Part shown: positions 8,444 to 16,861 of the stretch, in pieces
How positions within the stretch are numbered: the first letter of the stretch is position 1
Layout of the letters: every line of letters starts with the position of its first letter
DNA from: Streptomyces sp. NRRL WC-3618
Lineage (GTDB): Bacteria; Actinomycetota; Actinomycetes; Streptomycetales; Streptomycetaceae
Direction: 5' to 3'
Assembly: GCF_001280005.1 (NCBI RefSeq)
Contig: NZ_LGDW01000107.1
Coordinates: 23,236 to 87,235 of the forward strand
Length of the DNA stretch: 64,000 bases
Notes under the pieces: generated by a model
Seen by the model: the letters and a program-made list of their open reading frames with translations, nothing else
The model's database searches: none
Told to the model about the DNA's origin: nothing
Program-made: the position numbers and the translations under genes

Positions 8444-8995
8444 GTGACGTCGTCCTTCGAGTTCCACACGTATCCCGCTCGCCTCTCCGACGCGGAGCGC
8501 GACCGGGCGCTGAAGGCGCTGCGGGACGGGGTCGCACTGGGCCGGCTCTCGCACGACACGTTCATCCGGCGCATGGAACTGGCGCTCGTCGCCCGCCGCT
8601 CCGACGAACTGGCCGTCCTCACCGCTGACCTGCCCACCGAGAGCCGGATGTCCCGCCTGGTGTTCGGGACGGTCGAAGCCGTCTCCGGCTTCTCGGTACG
8701 GCTGCGCAGGGCCTGGCAGGCCGAGCGGCTCCCCAAGCTGCTGCTGCCCCACCCCGGCAACGGCCACCCGCTGCGCATAGGGCGCGACCCGGCGAACGGC
8801 CTGCGGCTCAACCACGAGACGGTCTCGCGCGTCCACGCCGAACTCCGGCACCAGGGCAGCTTGTGGGTGCTGCGCGACCTCGGTTCGACCAACGGCACGA
8901 CGGTGAACGGCCGCCGCGTGATCGGCGCCGCCGTCGTCCGGGACGGTGACCAGATCAGCTTCGGGCACATGGCGTTCCGGCTCGCCGCGGAGTGA
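8444..8995 (+). CDS. DUF1707 plus FHA-domain protein
   Basis: The product is 183 residues. Residues about 10-62 are a DUF1707 module (PARLSDAERDRALKALRDGV, then GRLSHDTFIRRMELALVARR), common at the N-terminus of actinobacterial membrane and signalling proteins. Residues about 95-180 form a forkhead-associated domain with PLRIGRDPANGLRL, ETVSRVHAELR and DLGSTNGTTVNGRRV. FHA domains bind phosphothreonine, so it probably reads the output of a Ser/Thr kinase. There is no transmembrane segment. The start GTG or ATG around 8444 follows cacgaacgtg. The kinase partner is not in the window. Confidence 0.85.
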   Translation: MTSSFEFHTYPARLSDAERDRALKALRDGVALGRLSHDTFIRRMELALVARRSDELAVLTADLPTESRMSRLVFGTVEAVSGFSVRLRRAWQAERLPKLLLPHPGNGHPLRIGRDPANGLRLNHETVSRVHAELRHQGSLWVLRDLGSTNGTTVNGRRVIGAAVVRDGDQISFGHMAFRLAAE

Positions 8996-9060
8996 GGTGT
9001 GGGCTCCCGTTCGGGTGAGTCGGACTGGGGCGCGGGGACCGCGGTGCCGATGCACAGGGA

Positions 9061-9516
9061 ATGACCCACACGATCGGCACCGCCGACCCGACCAAGCCCG
9101 TACGCCCCCTCAGGACCCTCAGGACCGCGCGAGCGGTACGCGGTGCCCTGCTGGCCGTCGGCCTCCTCGTCGCGGGATCCGCCCCCGCCCAGGCGGTCTC
9201 CCAGGACGTCCGGGACAACTGGCTCTACGTCACCGTCACCCGGGGCGAGCAGGGTTCCGGGGACACCCGGAGCACCCTGGTGCTGTGCGACCCGCCCCAG
9301 GGGCACGCGCAGGCGACCCGGGCCTGCGCGGAACTCGCCAGGGCTGACGGCGACATCGCCGGCATCCCGCCGAGAAAGATCCTCTGCCCGATGCTCTACG
9401 CACCCGTCACCGTGCACGCGCAGGGTGAGTGGAACGGCCGTCCGCGGGAGTACGACAGGACCTTCTCCAACGCGTGCGAACTGGGGGCGCGGACCGGGGC
9501 GGTGTTCGCGCTGTAG
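9061..9516 (+). CDS. Secreted subtilisin-inhibitor-like protein (SSI family)
   Basis: The product is 151 residues. The N-terminus is an unusually long basic region and then a hydrophobic signal core (GALLAVGLLVAGSAPAQA) with an AQA-like cleavage site near residue 42. The mature part has the SSI layout: NWLYVTVTRG, a Cys pair (VLCDPPQG and ACAEL), the reactive-site loop ILCPMLYAPV (P1 Met, as in SSI itself), and FSNACELGARTGAVFAL at the C-terminus. SSI proteins form dimers that block subtilisin-like and trypsin-like serine proteases outside the cell. It converges on an M14 peptidase gene across a small hairpin. Confidence 0.9.
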   Translation: MTHTIGTADPTKPVRPLRTLRTARAVRGALLAVGLLVAGSAPAQAVSQDVRDNWLYVTVTRGEQGSGDTRSTLVLCDPPQGHAQATRACAELARADGDIAGIPPRKILCPMLYAPVTVHAQGEWNGRPREYDRTFSNACELGARTGAVFAL

Positions 9517-9539
9517 GTGCCCACGGGGGCTCCTGGACC

Positions 9540-9557
9540 AGGCGAACGGTTTCGCCT
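9540..9557. terminator. Short hairpin between convergent genes
   Basis: AGGCGAA, a four-base loop CGGT, and TTCGCCT form a perfect 7-bp stem. It lies between the SSI stop (9516) and the end of the M14 peptidase (9556), so it may end transcription in both directions. There is no U tract. Confidence 0.5.
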
Positions 9558-10857
9558 AGCCACTCCGAGGGGCCCCCTCGCGCGCGTGCCGCGCCGCGGC
9601 CACCACCGTGCGGGCCTGGTGTTCGACCTGGTGCTCCAGGGGGACCCAGCGGGCGCGGAAGCGGTCCATGAAGGCGTCGCTCCACGTCGCGACCAGGTGT
9701 TCGAGGCGCGGCGCCGCACGGTCGTCGGTCTCCAGCAGGACCCGCAGCAGCATCGCGGCGGCCCGCAGCGGCAGCCGGCGGCCGAAGGCGTCCACGCTGC
9801 CGACGTACGCCATCGTCGTGTCGGCGGGCGGTGTGTGCGTCCAGTCGGCGGCCAGCCCCGGCACCAGCTCCAGCGCCCACCGGGCGGCCCGCAGCAGCGG
9901 CCCCTCAGGGCCCGTCAGCCGGGGCAGCGCGTCGCCGAGGACCCGCTCCACCTCCAGCCCGTCCCGCAGCAGCCGGGCCGCCAGCCGCCGTATCGCCGCC
10001 GCCGGCGCGGGATGCGGGGCCGGGTCGTCCACCAGGTCGCTCGCCCACATCGGCACCTCGACGACCGCGGTCAGGCCGCCGTACCGGTGGGCGTGGTACC
10101 AGGTGCTGTGCCGGGCGTCGTCCGGCATGCTCGGGTACGCGGCGTCCGAGCCCGGCGCCGGCATCACGTGCACGCCCGGTCCCGACGCGGGCCAGCCCGC
10201 CGCGTCCGAGGCGCCCCTCTCCACCGGTATGTGCAGCTCCGCCGCCGACTTGACGAACGGCTCGGCGAGCCCGGGGACGTCCTTCGTCAGCTGCACCCAG
10301 CTGCCGCCCACGTCGGTGCCGTGCAGGGTGACCTGGAGGTAGGGCCGCACCTCGTCGATCACATCGGTCAGGGTGCGGGTCTCCGGCGGGAGCAGGTCGG
10401 GCGGCAGTACGGAGGGCGACCACTCCGGTTGCTCGGGGCCGGCGGGCCGGTAGAAGCCGTGGTGGTAGTCGAGCAGGCTGCGCGGCGCCGGTGTGACGTG
10501 CAGGCTGGCCCCGTCCGGGTCCGCGCACAGCAGGAAGTGCCAGGAGGTGCCCGAACGCAACTCGCGGTCGTGCACGGCCCGTTCCGCGAGGGCCAGGAGC
10601 GTGGAGCCCCCTGTGGGCTCGTTGGCGTGGGCGCCCGCGACGACGAGCACGGCGCGTTGCGCGTGGCCCACGGACAGCAGATGCAGGGGCCGTCCCGCGC
10701 GGGAGGTGCCCACCTGTCTGAAGGCGCACAGGCCGGGCCGAAGAGCCGTCAGCGCCCGGGCGGACGAGACGAGTTCGTTCACACTGGGGTAGCGCTGCTC
10801 CGGCAGGAGACTCACCCCCGTCTGGTCCACCCTGCGTCGCAATCCGCAGTACCCCAT
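9556..10857 (-). CDS. M14-family zinc carboxypeptidase
   Basis: The 433-residue protein has no clear signal peptide. The zinc-binding HxxE is in VVAGAHANEPTGGSTLL (His77, Glu80) and the third zinc His is in YLQVTLHGTDVGG near residue 178. An acidic catalytic Glu is plausible in LTAVVEVPMWAS. The C-terminal third (about residues 290-433) is helical and not part of the minimal M14 fold. It probably removes C-terminal residues from peptides or cell-wall fragments. Its start is uncertain because several GTG/ATG codons lie nearby. It sits downstream of treY on the same strand after a 282-bp gap (10858-11139) in which I see no gene. Confidence 0.85.
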   Translation of the reverse strand: MGYCGLRRRVDQTGVSLLPEQRYPSVNELVSSARALTALRPGLCAFRQVGTSRAGRPLHLLSVGHAQRAVLVVAGAHANEPTGGSTLLALAERAVHDRELRSGTSWHFLLCADPDGASLHVTPAPRSLLDYHHGFYRPAGPEQPEWSPSVLPPDLLPPETRTLTDVIDEVRPYLQVTLHGTDVGGSWVQLTKDVPGLAEPFVKSAAELHIPVERGASDAAGWPASGPGVHVMPAPGSDAAYPSMPDDARHSTWYHAHRYGGLTAVVEVPMWASDLVDDPAPHPAPAAAIRRLAARLLRDGLEVERVLGDALPRLTGPEGPLLRAARWALELVPGLAADWTHTPPADTTMAYVGSVDAFGRRLPLRAAAMLLRVLLETDDRAAPRLEHLVATWSDAFMDRFRARWVPLEHQVEHQARTVVAAARHAREGAPRSG

Positions 10858-11139
10858 GCTGTCTGGAAACTGTCAAGAAGGCGGTGCGGCGGTTCGAGGG
10901 GGCGCCAAGGAGCATTCCACCGCCGACGGGCACCGTCAGCAGGGACATCAGCTCCTCGGGACGGCCCGCGCACCGCCCGCAAAGGCGGGTATGCATGCCA
11001 TCGGCGGGGGCGCGAAAGAGGCGGCGCCCCCCACCACCACAAGCCGGTCATCACGCGCGGGCACCGGGCACGCGCACCCCTGTGAGCCCGGCGCCTGGTA
11101 CCCACAGAGGCGTACGGCGACGCATGCGCGCCCCCGCCG

Positions 11140-13536
11140 TCACTCCTCGCCGGCCCGCTCCAGCAGCGCCACCGGCAGCTGGGCGAAAAGCTCCGCCACG
11201 CGCGCGTGCCCGGTGAACTCCCGCTCCGGAGCCAGCAGATCGGCCCACCGGCCCGGCGGCAGCGGCAACCGCGTGTCGTGCCAGCCGCCCGCGCCCGCCA
11301 GCCGCAGGGACAGCCGGGTGACCGCCGTGACCACCTCCCCCGAGCGCGCGTACGCCAGGCAGTGCGCCGCCGCCGGGCCCTCCGCGACGAGCGGCGTGTA
11401 CGTAGCCGTGTCGCCGAACACCGCCGGGCGCCGCGCGCGCAGCCGCAACGCGGTCGCCGTCAGCTCGTCCTTCTCGCCGGGGGCCTCGGGTGGGAACCGG
11501 ACGGGACGGCGGTTGTCCGGGTCCACCAGCGCCCGGTACTCGCTCTCCGTGCCCTGGTAGAGATCCGGTACGCCCGGCATCGTCAGGTGGACCAGGGCCG
11601 CGCCCAGGACGTTCGCCCGGACATACGGCGCCAGGGCGCCGCGCAGCGCGGCCACCCGCTCGCCGGGCGCCCCGCACGGGCCCGCCGCCACGAACGCCGC
11701 CACCGCCTCCTCGTACGCCGGTTCCTGCTCCGTCCAGGCGGTGTGCAGGCCCGCCTCCCGGACGTGCTTCAGCAGGGCGCCCTGGAGGCGCTCCCCGTCC
11801 GCCGGGCCCAGGCCGAAGGCCGTCTGCCAGGCCGCCCACGCCAGCTGGGCGTCGGGCACGCCCTCACCGGTGCGCGTGACCTCCGCCAGGACGTCGGCCC
11901 AGCGCTGCGGGCACTCGGTGAGCACGGCCAGCGCCGCGCGTACGTCGGCGCTGCGCTTCGTGTCGTGCGTCGACAGCACCGTCCCGGTGGCCGGCCAGTC
12001 GCGCTGCACGCGCGCGCAATAGGCGTGGAAGTCCTCCGGGGACACCGCGGGGCTGCCCGGGTTGCCGCCGACCTCGGTCGCCGACAGCAGCGGCACATAG
12101 CGGTAGAACGCCGTGTCCTCCACGGACTTGGCCCGCGCCGCCGACGACGTCTGCGCGAACCGGTCCCGGAACTCGGCAAGCTCGGGTCCGGCCCCGTCCC
12201 CGCCCGCGACCCGGCCCAGCAGCAGATCCCGTACGACGTCCACGGCCCCGCCCTCCTCCGCGACGACGAACGCCTGCCGGGCCTCGGCGACGGCCTCCTC
12301 GGTGACCACCACGGCCGCGTCCCCGGGCGTGTACGGGCGGTAGACCTCGAGGCGGACCAGCAGCTCGCGCAGCGCGGTACGCAGTGCCCAGGGGGCGCGG
12401 TCGCGCAGCGCGGGGTCGGGGGAGGCGGCGCAGAGACGGTTCGCCACGCGGGTCAGCCGGTCCACCTCGGTGGCCAGCTCGTGCGTCACCACCTTGTACG
12501 CGGCCCGCCGTACCGTCGCCTCCCAGTGCCCGCCCCGGTCGGCCTGAGGGGCCGCGAACCGCCGGTACTGGCCGAGGAGTTCACCCGCCCCCGCCGGGTC
12601 CGTGAACAGGCCGTCCACGTGCCGCAGGGCGTCGTACCCGGTGGTCCCCGCGACCGGCCAGCCGGCCGGCAGGTGCTCGCCGTCCGCCAGGATCTTCTCG
12701 ACCACCGTCCAGCGGCCCCCGCTCGCCTCGTGCAGCCGGCGCAGATAGCCGCCCGGGTCCGCGAGACCGTCGGGATGGTCGACCCGCAGGCCGTCCAGCA
12801 CCCCCTCGTCGAGCAGCTCCAGCACCTTTCCGTGCGTCGCCGCGAACACCTCGGGGTCCTCGACCCGCACCCCGATCAGCTCCGAGATACTGAAGAAGCG
12901 CCGGTAGTTGAGCTCGGTGCGCGCCAGCCGCCACCACGCCGGGCGGTACCACTGCGCGTCGAGGAGCTGCGGCAGCGGCAGCTCCTCGGTGCCCTCGCGC
13001 AGGGGCAGGACATGGTCGTAGTAGCTCAGGACGTGGCCGTCGTACCCCAGGTGCGCGTCCTGCCACCGCTCGACCTTCAGCTGGTCCCACTCGGCGCCCA
13101 GCGGCTGCCCCAGCACCGGCAGCAGCAGCCGGCCGCCCTGCGCGTCCCAGTCGATGTCGAACCAGCGCGCGTACGGAGACCCGGGGCCCTCCCGGAGCAC
13201 CTCCCACAGGGGGCGGTTGTGGCGCGGGGACATCGCCATGTGGTTCGGCACGATGTCGGCGACCAGCCCGAGCCCGTGCTCCCGCGCGGTGCGCGCCAGT
13301 GCCCGTAGTCCCTCCTCGCCGCCGAGTTCGCCGCGCACGCGCGCGTGGTCCACGACGTCGTAACCGTGCGTCGACCCGGGCACGGACTCCAGGAAGGGCG
13401 ACAGATGCAGATGCGAGACGCCGAGCGAGGCCAGATAGGGCACGGCGGCGGCCGCCGCGCCGAACGGGAACGCGGGCTGGAGTTGCAGCCGGTAGGTAGC
13501 CGTGGGCACGACCGGGTCAGGACGCTCAGGTGTCAT
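11140..13536 (-). CDS. treY: Maltooligosyltrehalose synthase
   Basis: The 798-residue GH13 enzyme turns the reducing-end alpha-1,4 bond of maltodextrins into an alpha,alpha-1,1 bond. The N-terminus TYRLQLQPAFPFGAAAAAVP is typical of TreY. Region I is GLVADIVPNHMAMS, the nucleophile region is LDGLRVDHPDGLADPGG, and the acid/base Glu is in RWTVVEKILADGEHLP. The conserved FYRYVPLLSATEVGGNPG and VLSTHDTKRSADVRAALAV are present in the C-terminal part. Length is standard. It follows treX with a 67-bp gap on the same strand, so treX-treY are probably cotranscribed. Confidence 0.95.
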   Translation of the reverse strand: MTPERPDPVVPTATYRLQLQPAFPFGAAAAAVPYLASLGVSHLHLSPFLESVPGSTHGYDVVDHARVRGELGGEEGLRALARTAREHGLGLVADIVPNHMAMSPRHNRPLWEVLREGPGSPYARWFDIDWDAQGGRLLLPVLGQPLGAEWDQLKVERWQDAHLGYDGHVLSYYDHVLPLREGTEELPLPQLLDAQWYRPAWWRLARTELNYRRFFSISELIGVRVEDPEVFAATHGKVLELLDEGVLDGLRVDHPDGLADPGGYLRRLHEASGGRWTVVEKILADGEHLPAGWPVAGTTGYDALRHVDGLFTDPAGAGELLGQYRRFAAPQADRGGHWEATVRRAAYKVVTHELATEVDRLTRVANRLCAASPDPALRDRAPWALRTALRELLVRLEVYRPYTPGDAAVVVTEEAVAEARQAFVVAEEGGAVDVVRDLLLGRVAGGDGAGPELAEFRDRFAQTSSAARAKSVEDTAFYRYVPLLSATEVGGNPGSPAVSPEDFHAYCARVQRDWPATGTVLSTHDTKRSADVRAALAVLTECPQRWADVLAEVTRTGEGVPDAQLAWAAWQTAFGLGPADGERLQGALLKHVREAGLHTAWTEQEPAYEEAVAAFVAAGPCGAPGERVAALRGALAPYVRANVLGAALVHLTMPGVPDLYQGTESEYRALVDPDNRRPVRFPPEAPGEKDELTATALRLRARRPAVFGDTATYTPLVAEGPAAAHCLAYARSGEVVTAVTRLSLRLAGAGGWHDTRLPLPPGRWADLLAPEREFTGHARVAELFAQLPVALLERAGEE

Positions 13537-13603
13537 GGAAACCTACGTACCCGCCCCACCGCCTTTCGTGTCATCGACTCCCGCACCCGGCCGTCACCGC
13601 CGC

Positions 13604-15745
13604 CTAGGTCGGGCGCTGAAGCACCGTCAGGCTGTGGTCCAGCAGGGTCAGGCGGTCGCCCGCCTTCACCTTCGCGCCCGTGCCCGGCGGCACGCCCTCC
13701 GTGCGGGCGGTGTCGATCACGACCTCCCACTGGCGGCCGTGGTTGACCGGCACCACGAACTCCAGCGTCTTCGGCGAGGCGTTGAACATCAGCAGGAACG
13801 AGTCGTCGGAGATGCGCTCACCGCGCGCACCGGGCTCGGAGATCGCGTTGCCGTTGAGGAACACGCTCATCGCGCCCGCCTGCGCCGAGTCCCAGTCGCG
13901 CTGGACCATCTCCTCGCCCGCCGGGGTGAACCAGGCGATGTCCGACAGCTCGTCGTGGGTGCCCTCCACGGGGCGGCCGTGGAAGAAGCGGCGCCTGCGG
14001 AAGACCGGGTGGTCCTTGCGCAGCCACACCATCGCGCGCGTGAACTCCAGCAGCTCCGCCGATCCGGGTTCGCCGTCGGAGTCGGTGGCGTCGGCGAAGT
14101 CCGGCCACGGCACCCAGGAGATCTCGTTGTCCTGGCAGTACGCGTTGTTGTTGCCGCCCTGGGTGCGCGCGAACTCGTCACCGTGGCTGAGCATCGGCAC
14201 GCCCTGGGACAGCATCAGCGTCGCGATGAAGTTCCGCCGCTGGCGCGCCCGGAGGGCGAGGACGCCCGCGTCCTCGGTCTCGCCCTCGGCGCCGCAGTTC
14301 CAGGACCTGTTGTGGCTCTCCCCGTCCCGGTTGTCCTCGCCGTTGGCCAGGTTGCGTTTCTCGTTGTACGACACCAGGTCGTTGAGGGTGAAACCGTCAT
14401 GGCAGGTCACGAAGTTGATCGAGGCCAGCGGACGGCGGCCGTCGTCCTGGTAGAGGTCCGAGGACCCCGTCAGCCGGGACGCGAACTCCGCGAGCGTGCG
14501 CGGCTCGCCCCGCCACATGTCCCGTACGGTGTCGCGGTACATGCCGTTCCACTCGGTCCACAGCGGCGGGAAGTTGCCCACCTGGTAGCCGCCCTCGCCC
14601 ACGTCCCACGGCTCGGCGATCAGCTTCACCTGGGACACCACCGGGTCCTGCTGGACCAGGTCGAAGAACGACGACAGCCGGTCCACCTCGTGGAACTGCC
14701 GGGCCAGCGTGGCCGCGAGGTCGAAGCGAAAACCGTCGACGTGCATCTCGGTGACCCAGTAGCGCAGCGAGTCCATGATCAGCTGGAGCACGTGCGGGGA
14801 CCGCATGAGCAGGGAGTTCCCGGTGCCCGTGGTGTCCATGTAGTAGCGCTGGTCCTCGGCGAGCCGGTAGTACTGCGCGTTGTCGATGCCCCGGAAGGAC
14901 AGCGTCGGGCCGAGGTGGTTGCCCTCCGCGGTGTGGTTGTAGACCACGTCCAGGATGACCTCGATACCGGCCTCGTGCAGCGCCCGTACCGCCGACTTGA
15001 ACTCCAGGACCTGCTGGCCCCGGTCGCCCCAGGAGGCGTACGCGTTGTGCGGGGCGAAGAAGCCGATCGTGTTGTAGCCCCAGTAGTTGGTCAGGCCCAT
15101 GTCGACCAGCCGGTGGTCGTTGACGAACTGGTGCACCGGCATCAGTTCGAGGGCCGTGACACCGAGAGCGGTCAGGTGTTCGATGATCGCGGGGTGGGCG
15201 AGCGCAGCGTAGGTGCCGCGCAGCTCCTCGGGCAGCGCCGGGTGGCGCATCGTCAGGCCCTTCACATGAGCCTCGTAGATCACCGTGTGGTGGTACTCGG
15301 TGCGCGGGCGCCGGTCGTCGCCCCAGTCGAAGTACGGGTTGACCACGACGGACGACATGGTGTGCGGCGCCGAGTCGAGGTCGTTGCGCCGCTCGGGCTC
15401 GCCGAAGTGGTAGCCGTACACCTCCTCGCCCCAGGTGACCGCGCCGCTGATCGCCTTCGCGTACGGATCGAGGAGCAGCTTCGCCGAGTTGGTCCGCCGG
15501 CCGAGCTCGGGTGCGTACGGGCCGTGCGCCCGGAAGCCGTAGCGCTGTCCCGGCATCACCCCGGGCAGATACGCGTGCCGGACGAACGCGTCGCTCTCCC
15601 GCAGTTCCACCGCCGTTTCCGAGCCGTCGTCGTGGAGCAGACACAGCTCGACCCGTTCGGCGGCCTCCGAGAAGACCGCGAAGTTGGTGCCGGCGCCGTC
15701 GTACGTGGCACCGAGTGGATATGCCTCTCCTGGCCAGACCTGCAT
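13604..15745 (-). CDS. treX: Glycogen debranching enzyme (isoamylase type)
   Basis: The 713-residue enzyme begins at MQVWPGEAYPLGATYDGAGT, with gaaagag upstream; the in-frame ATG at 15820 adds a non-homologous 25 residues. It removes alpha-1,6 branches to give linear maltodextrins for TreY. It has the N-terminal CBM48-like domain (NFAVFSEAAERVELCLL), then region I ILDVVYNHTAEGN, nucleophile region VDGFRFDLAATLARQF, Glu region KLIAEPWDVGEGGYQVG, and the GlgX/TreX hallmark VTCHDGFTLNDLVSYNEK. The C-terminal beta domain ends at 13604. The same protein is often called GlgX. It is divergent from the split amine oxidase genes (190-bp gap). Confidence 0.93.
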   Translation of the reverse strand: MQVWPGEAYPLGATYDGAGTNFAVFSEAAERVELCLLHDDGSETAVELRESDAFVRHAYLPGVMPGQRYGFRAHGPYAPELGRRTNSAKLLLDPYAKAISGAVTWGEEVYGYHFGEPERRNDLDSAPHTMSSVVVNPYFDWGDDRRPRTEYHHTVIYEAHVKGLTMRHPALPEELRGTYAALAHPAIIEHLTALGVTALELMPVHQFVNDHRLVDMGLTNYWGYNTIGFFAPHNAYASWGDRGQQVLEFKSAVRALHEAGIEVILDVVYNHTAEGNHLGPTLSFRGIDNAQYYRLAEDQRYYMDTTGTGNSLLMRSPHVLQLIMDSLRYWVTEMHVDGFRFDLAATLARQFHEVDRLSSFFDLVQQDPVVSQVKLIAEPWDVGEGGYQVGNFPPLWTEWNGMYRDTVRDMWRGEPRTLAEFASRLTGSSDLYQDDGRRPLASINFVTCHDGFTLNDLVSYNEKRNLANGEDNRDGESHNRSWNCGAEGETEDAGVLALRARQRRNFIATLMLSQGVPMLSHGDEFARTQGGNNNAYCQDNEISWVPWPDFADATDSDGEPGSAELLEFTRAMVWLRKDHPVFRRRRFFHGRPVEGTHDELSDIAWFTPAGEEMVQRDWDSAQAGAMSVFLNGNAISEPGARGERISDDSFLLMFNASPKTLEFVVPVNHGRQWEVVIDTARTEGVPPGTGAKVKAGDRLTLLDHSLTVLQRPT

Positions 15746-15935
15746 GCGCTCGACTCTTTCAGTTGTGGTCCGCCGCTGGGGCGACTCCACTCCGAGTCTC
15801 CCCGAAAGTGATGGAACCACCTACGACTTACGCCCCTCTTACCGGTCGACCTGTGCGTACCCGCATACCCGGGTGCGCCAAAACTTTTCCTTCTTCACGT
15901 ACTCCCTGGGCTGTGAGGGGGAGTAAGGGGACAAC

Positions 15936-16775
15936 GTGCGCAAAATCGTGCGCCGCCACCTGGGCAAGGTGGTGGCGGGGGCGGGCATAGCGGTGGCCGG
16001 TACGGCGCTGATGGTCGCGGTGACGCTGCCGGGATCGGCGGGGGCCGACGAAACGGGGGGTACGGGGAACTCGGGCACCTCGGGAAGCACGTCGGGCTCG
16101 GCGAGCACGGGCGGCGGCGGGGGGCAGTCCGGGCAGCAGGCCGCGGTGCCGCCCGGTGTCGTCGAACAGGTGCCCGCCGAGGGTGCGAAGGGCAAGGGCC
16201 GTGATCCGCTCACCGACGGTGAGATGGCACGCGTCGAGAACCTCGCCCTGAGCCGCCAGCTGCGTGGCTCCGGTGAGGACGTGACGGGACAGCCCGGTCC
16301 GCAGCGGATCAGCGTCGACCTGGCCGAGCCCGAGGCCACCGAGGTGGACGACCCGAACGCGCCCCGGCGCGCGGACGTCTCGTACTACGACTACAAGAAC
16401 GACACGCTGGTCACCAGGACCGTCAACCTCGACACCGGCAAGGTCGAGCGGACCGGTACCCAGCACGGTGTGCAGCCGCCTCCGGGCCGCGCCGAGACGG
16501 CCGAGGCGACCAGGCTGCTGATTGCCGACCCGCTGGGCGCGGGCCTGAGGGCCGACTACAAGGACGCCACCGGCAAGGAGCTCACCTCGCCCGACCAGCT
16601 GCTCGTGTCCAGCATGGTCTACCGGGCCACTCCGGGCGCCCAGCCCGCCGTGCTCGACGCGTGCGGCGACCACCGCTGTGTGCGGCTCTTTCCGAAGGTG
16701 AAGAACGGGTCGTGGATCGACTCCCGCTCGCTGATCATCGACCTGGGCGCCCGCAAGGTGGCCAAGCTCGGCTGA
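15936..16775 (+). CDS. Secreted copper amine oxidase N-terminal (N2/N3) domain protein
   Basis: The 279-residue protein starts at GTG, with gagggggagtaagggg upstream. It has a basic N-terminus (MRKIVRRHLGK), a hydrophobic signal core and a likely cleavage after SAGA near residue 37, then a Gly/Ser-rich linker to about residue 70. The rest resembles the N2/N3 domains of copper amine oxidases: RRADVSYYDYKNDTLVTRTV, NLDTGKVERTGTQHGVQPPP, then AEATRLLIADP. No catalytic residues are expected in these domains. The next gene, 86 bp downstream, encodes the matching catalytic domain. The two products together equal one normal-length amine oxidase, so they probably associate outside the cell. The assignment rests on motif recognition by eye. 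Confidence 0.65.
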   Translation: MRKIVRRHLGKVVAGAGIAVAGTALMVAVTLPGSAGADETGGTGNSGTSGSTSGSASTGGGGGQSGQQAAVPPGVVEQVPAEGAKGKGRDPLTDGEMARVENLALSRQLRGSGEDVTGQPGPQRISVDLAEPEATEVDDPNAPRRADVSYYDYKNDTLVTRTVNLDTGKVERTGTQHGVQPPPGRAETAEATRLLIADPLGAGLRADYKDATGKELTSPDQLLVSSMVYRATPGAQPAVLDACGDHRCVRLFPKVKNGSWIDSRSLIIDLGARKVAKLG

Positions 16776-16861
16776 CCGGGGTGACGACCGTCCTCGGTTC
16801 ACCTTCGCACCTCGTACCTCTTCCCCGCCCCACTCTCTCCTTCTAGGGAGTCTCTTAAGTC

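Noticed and set aside
11206..15811. Long plus-strand open frames opposite treY and treX
   Set aside because: They mirror the conserved minus-strand enzymes and have no family features or start sites.
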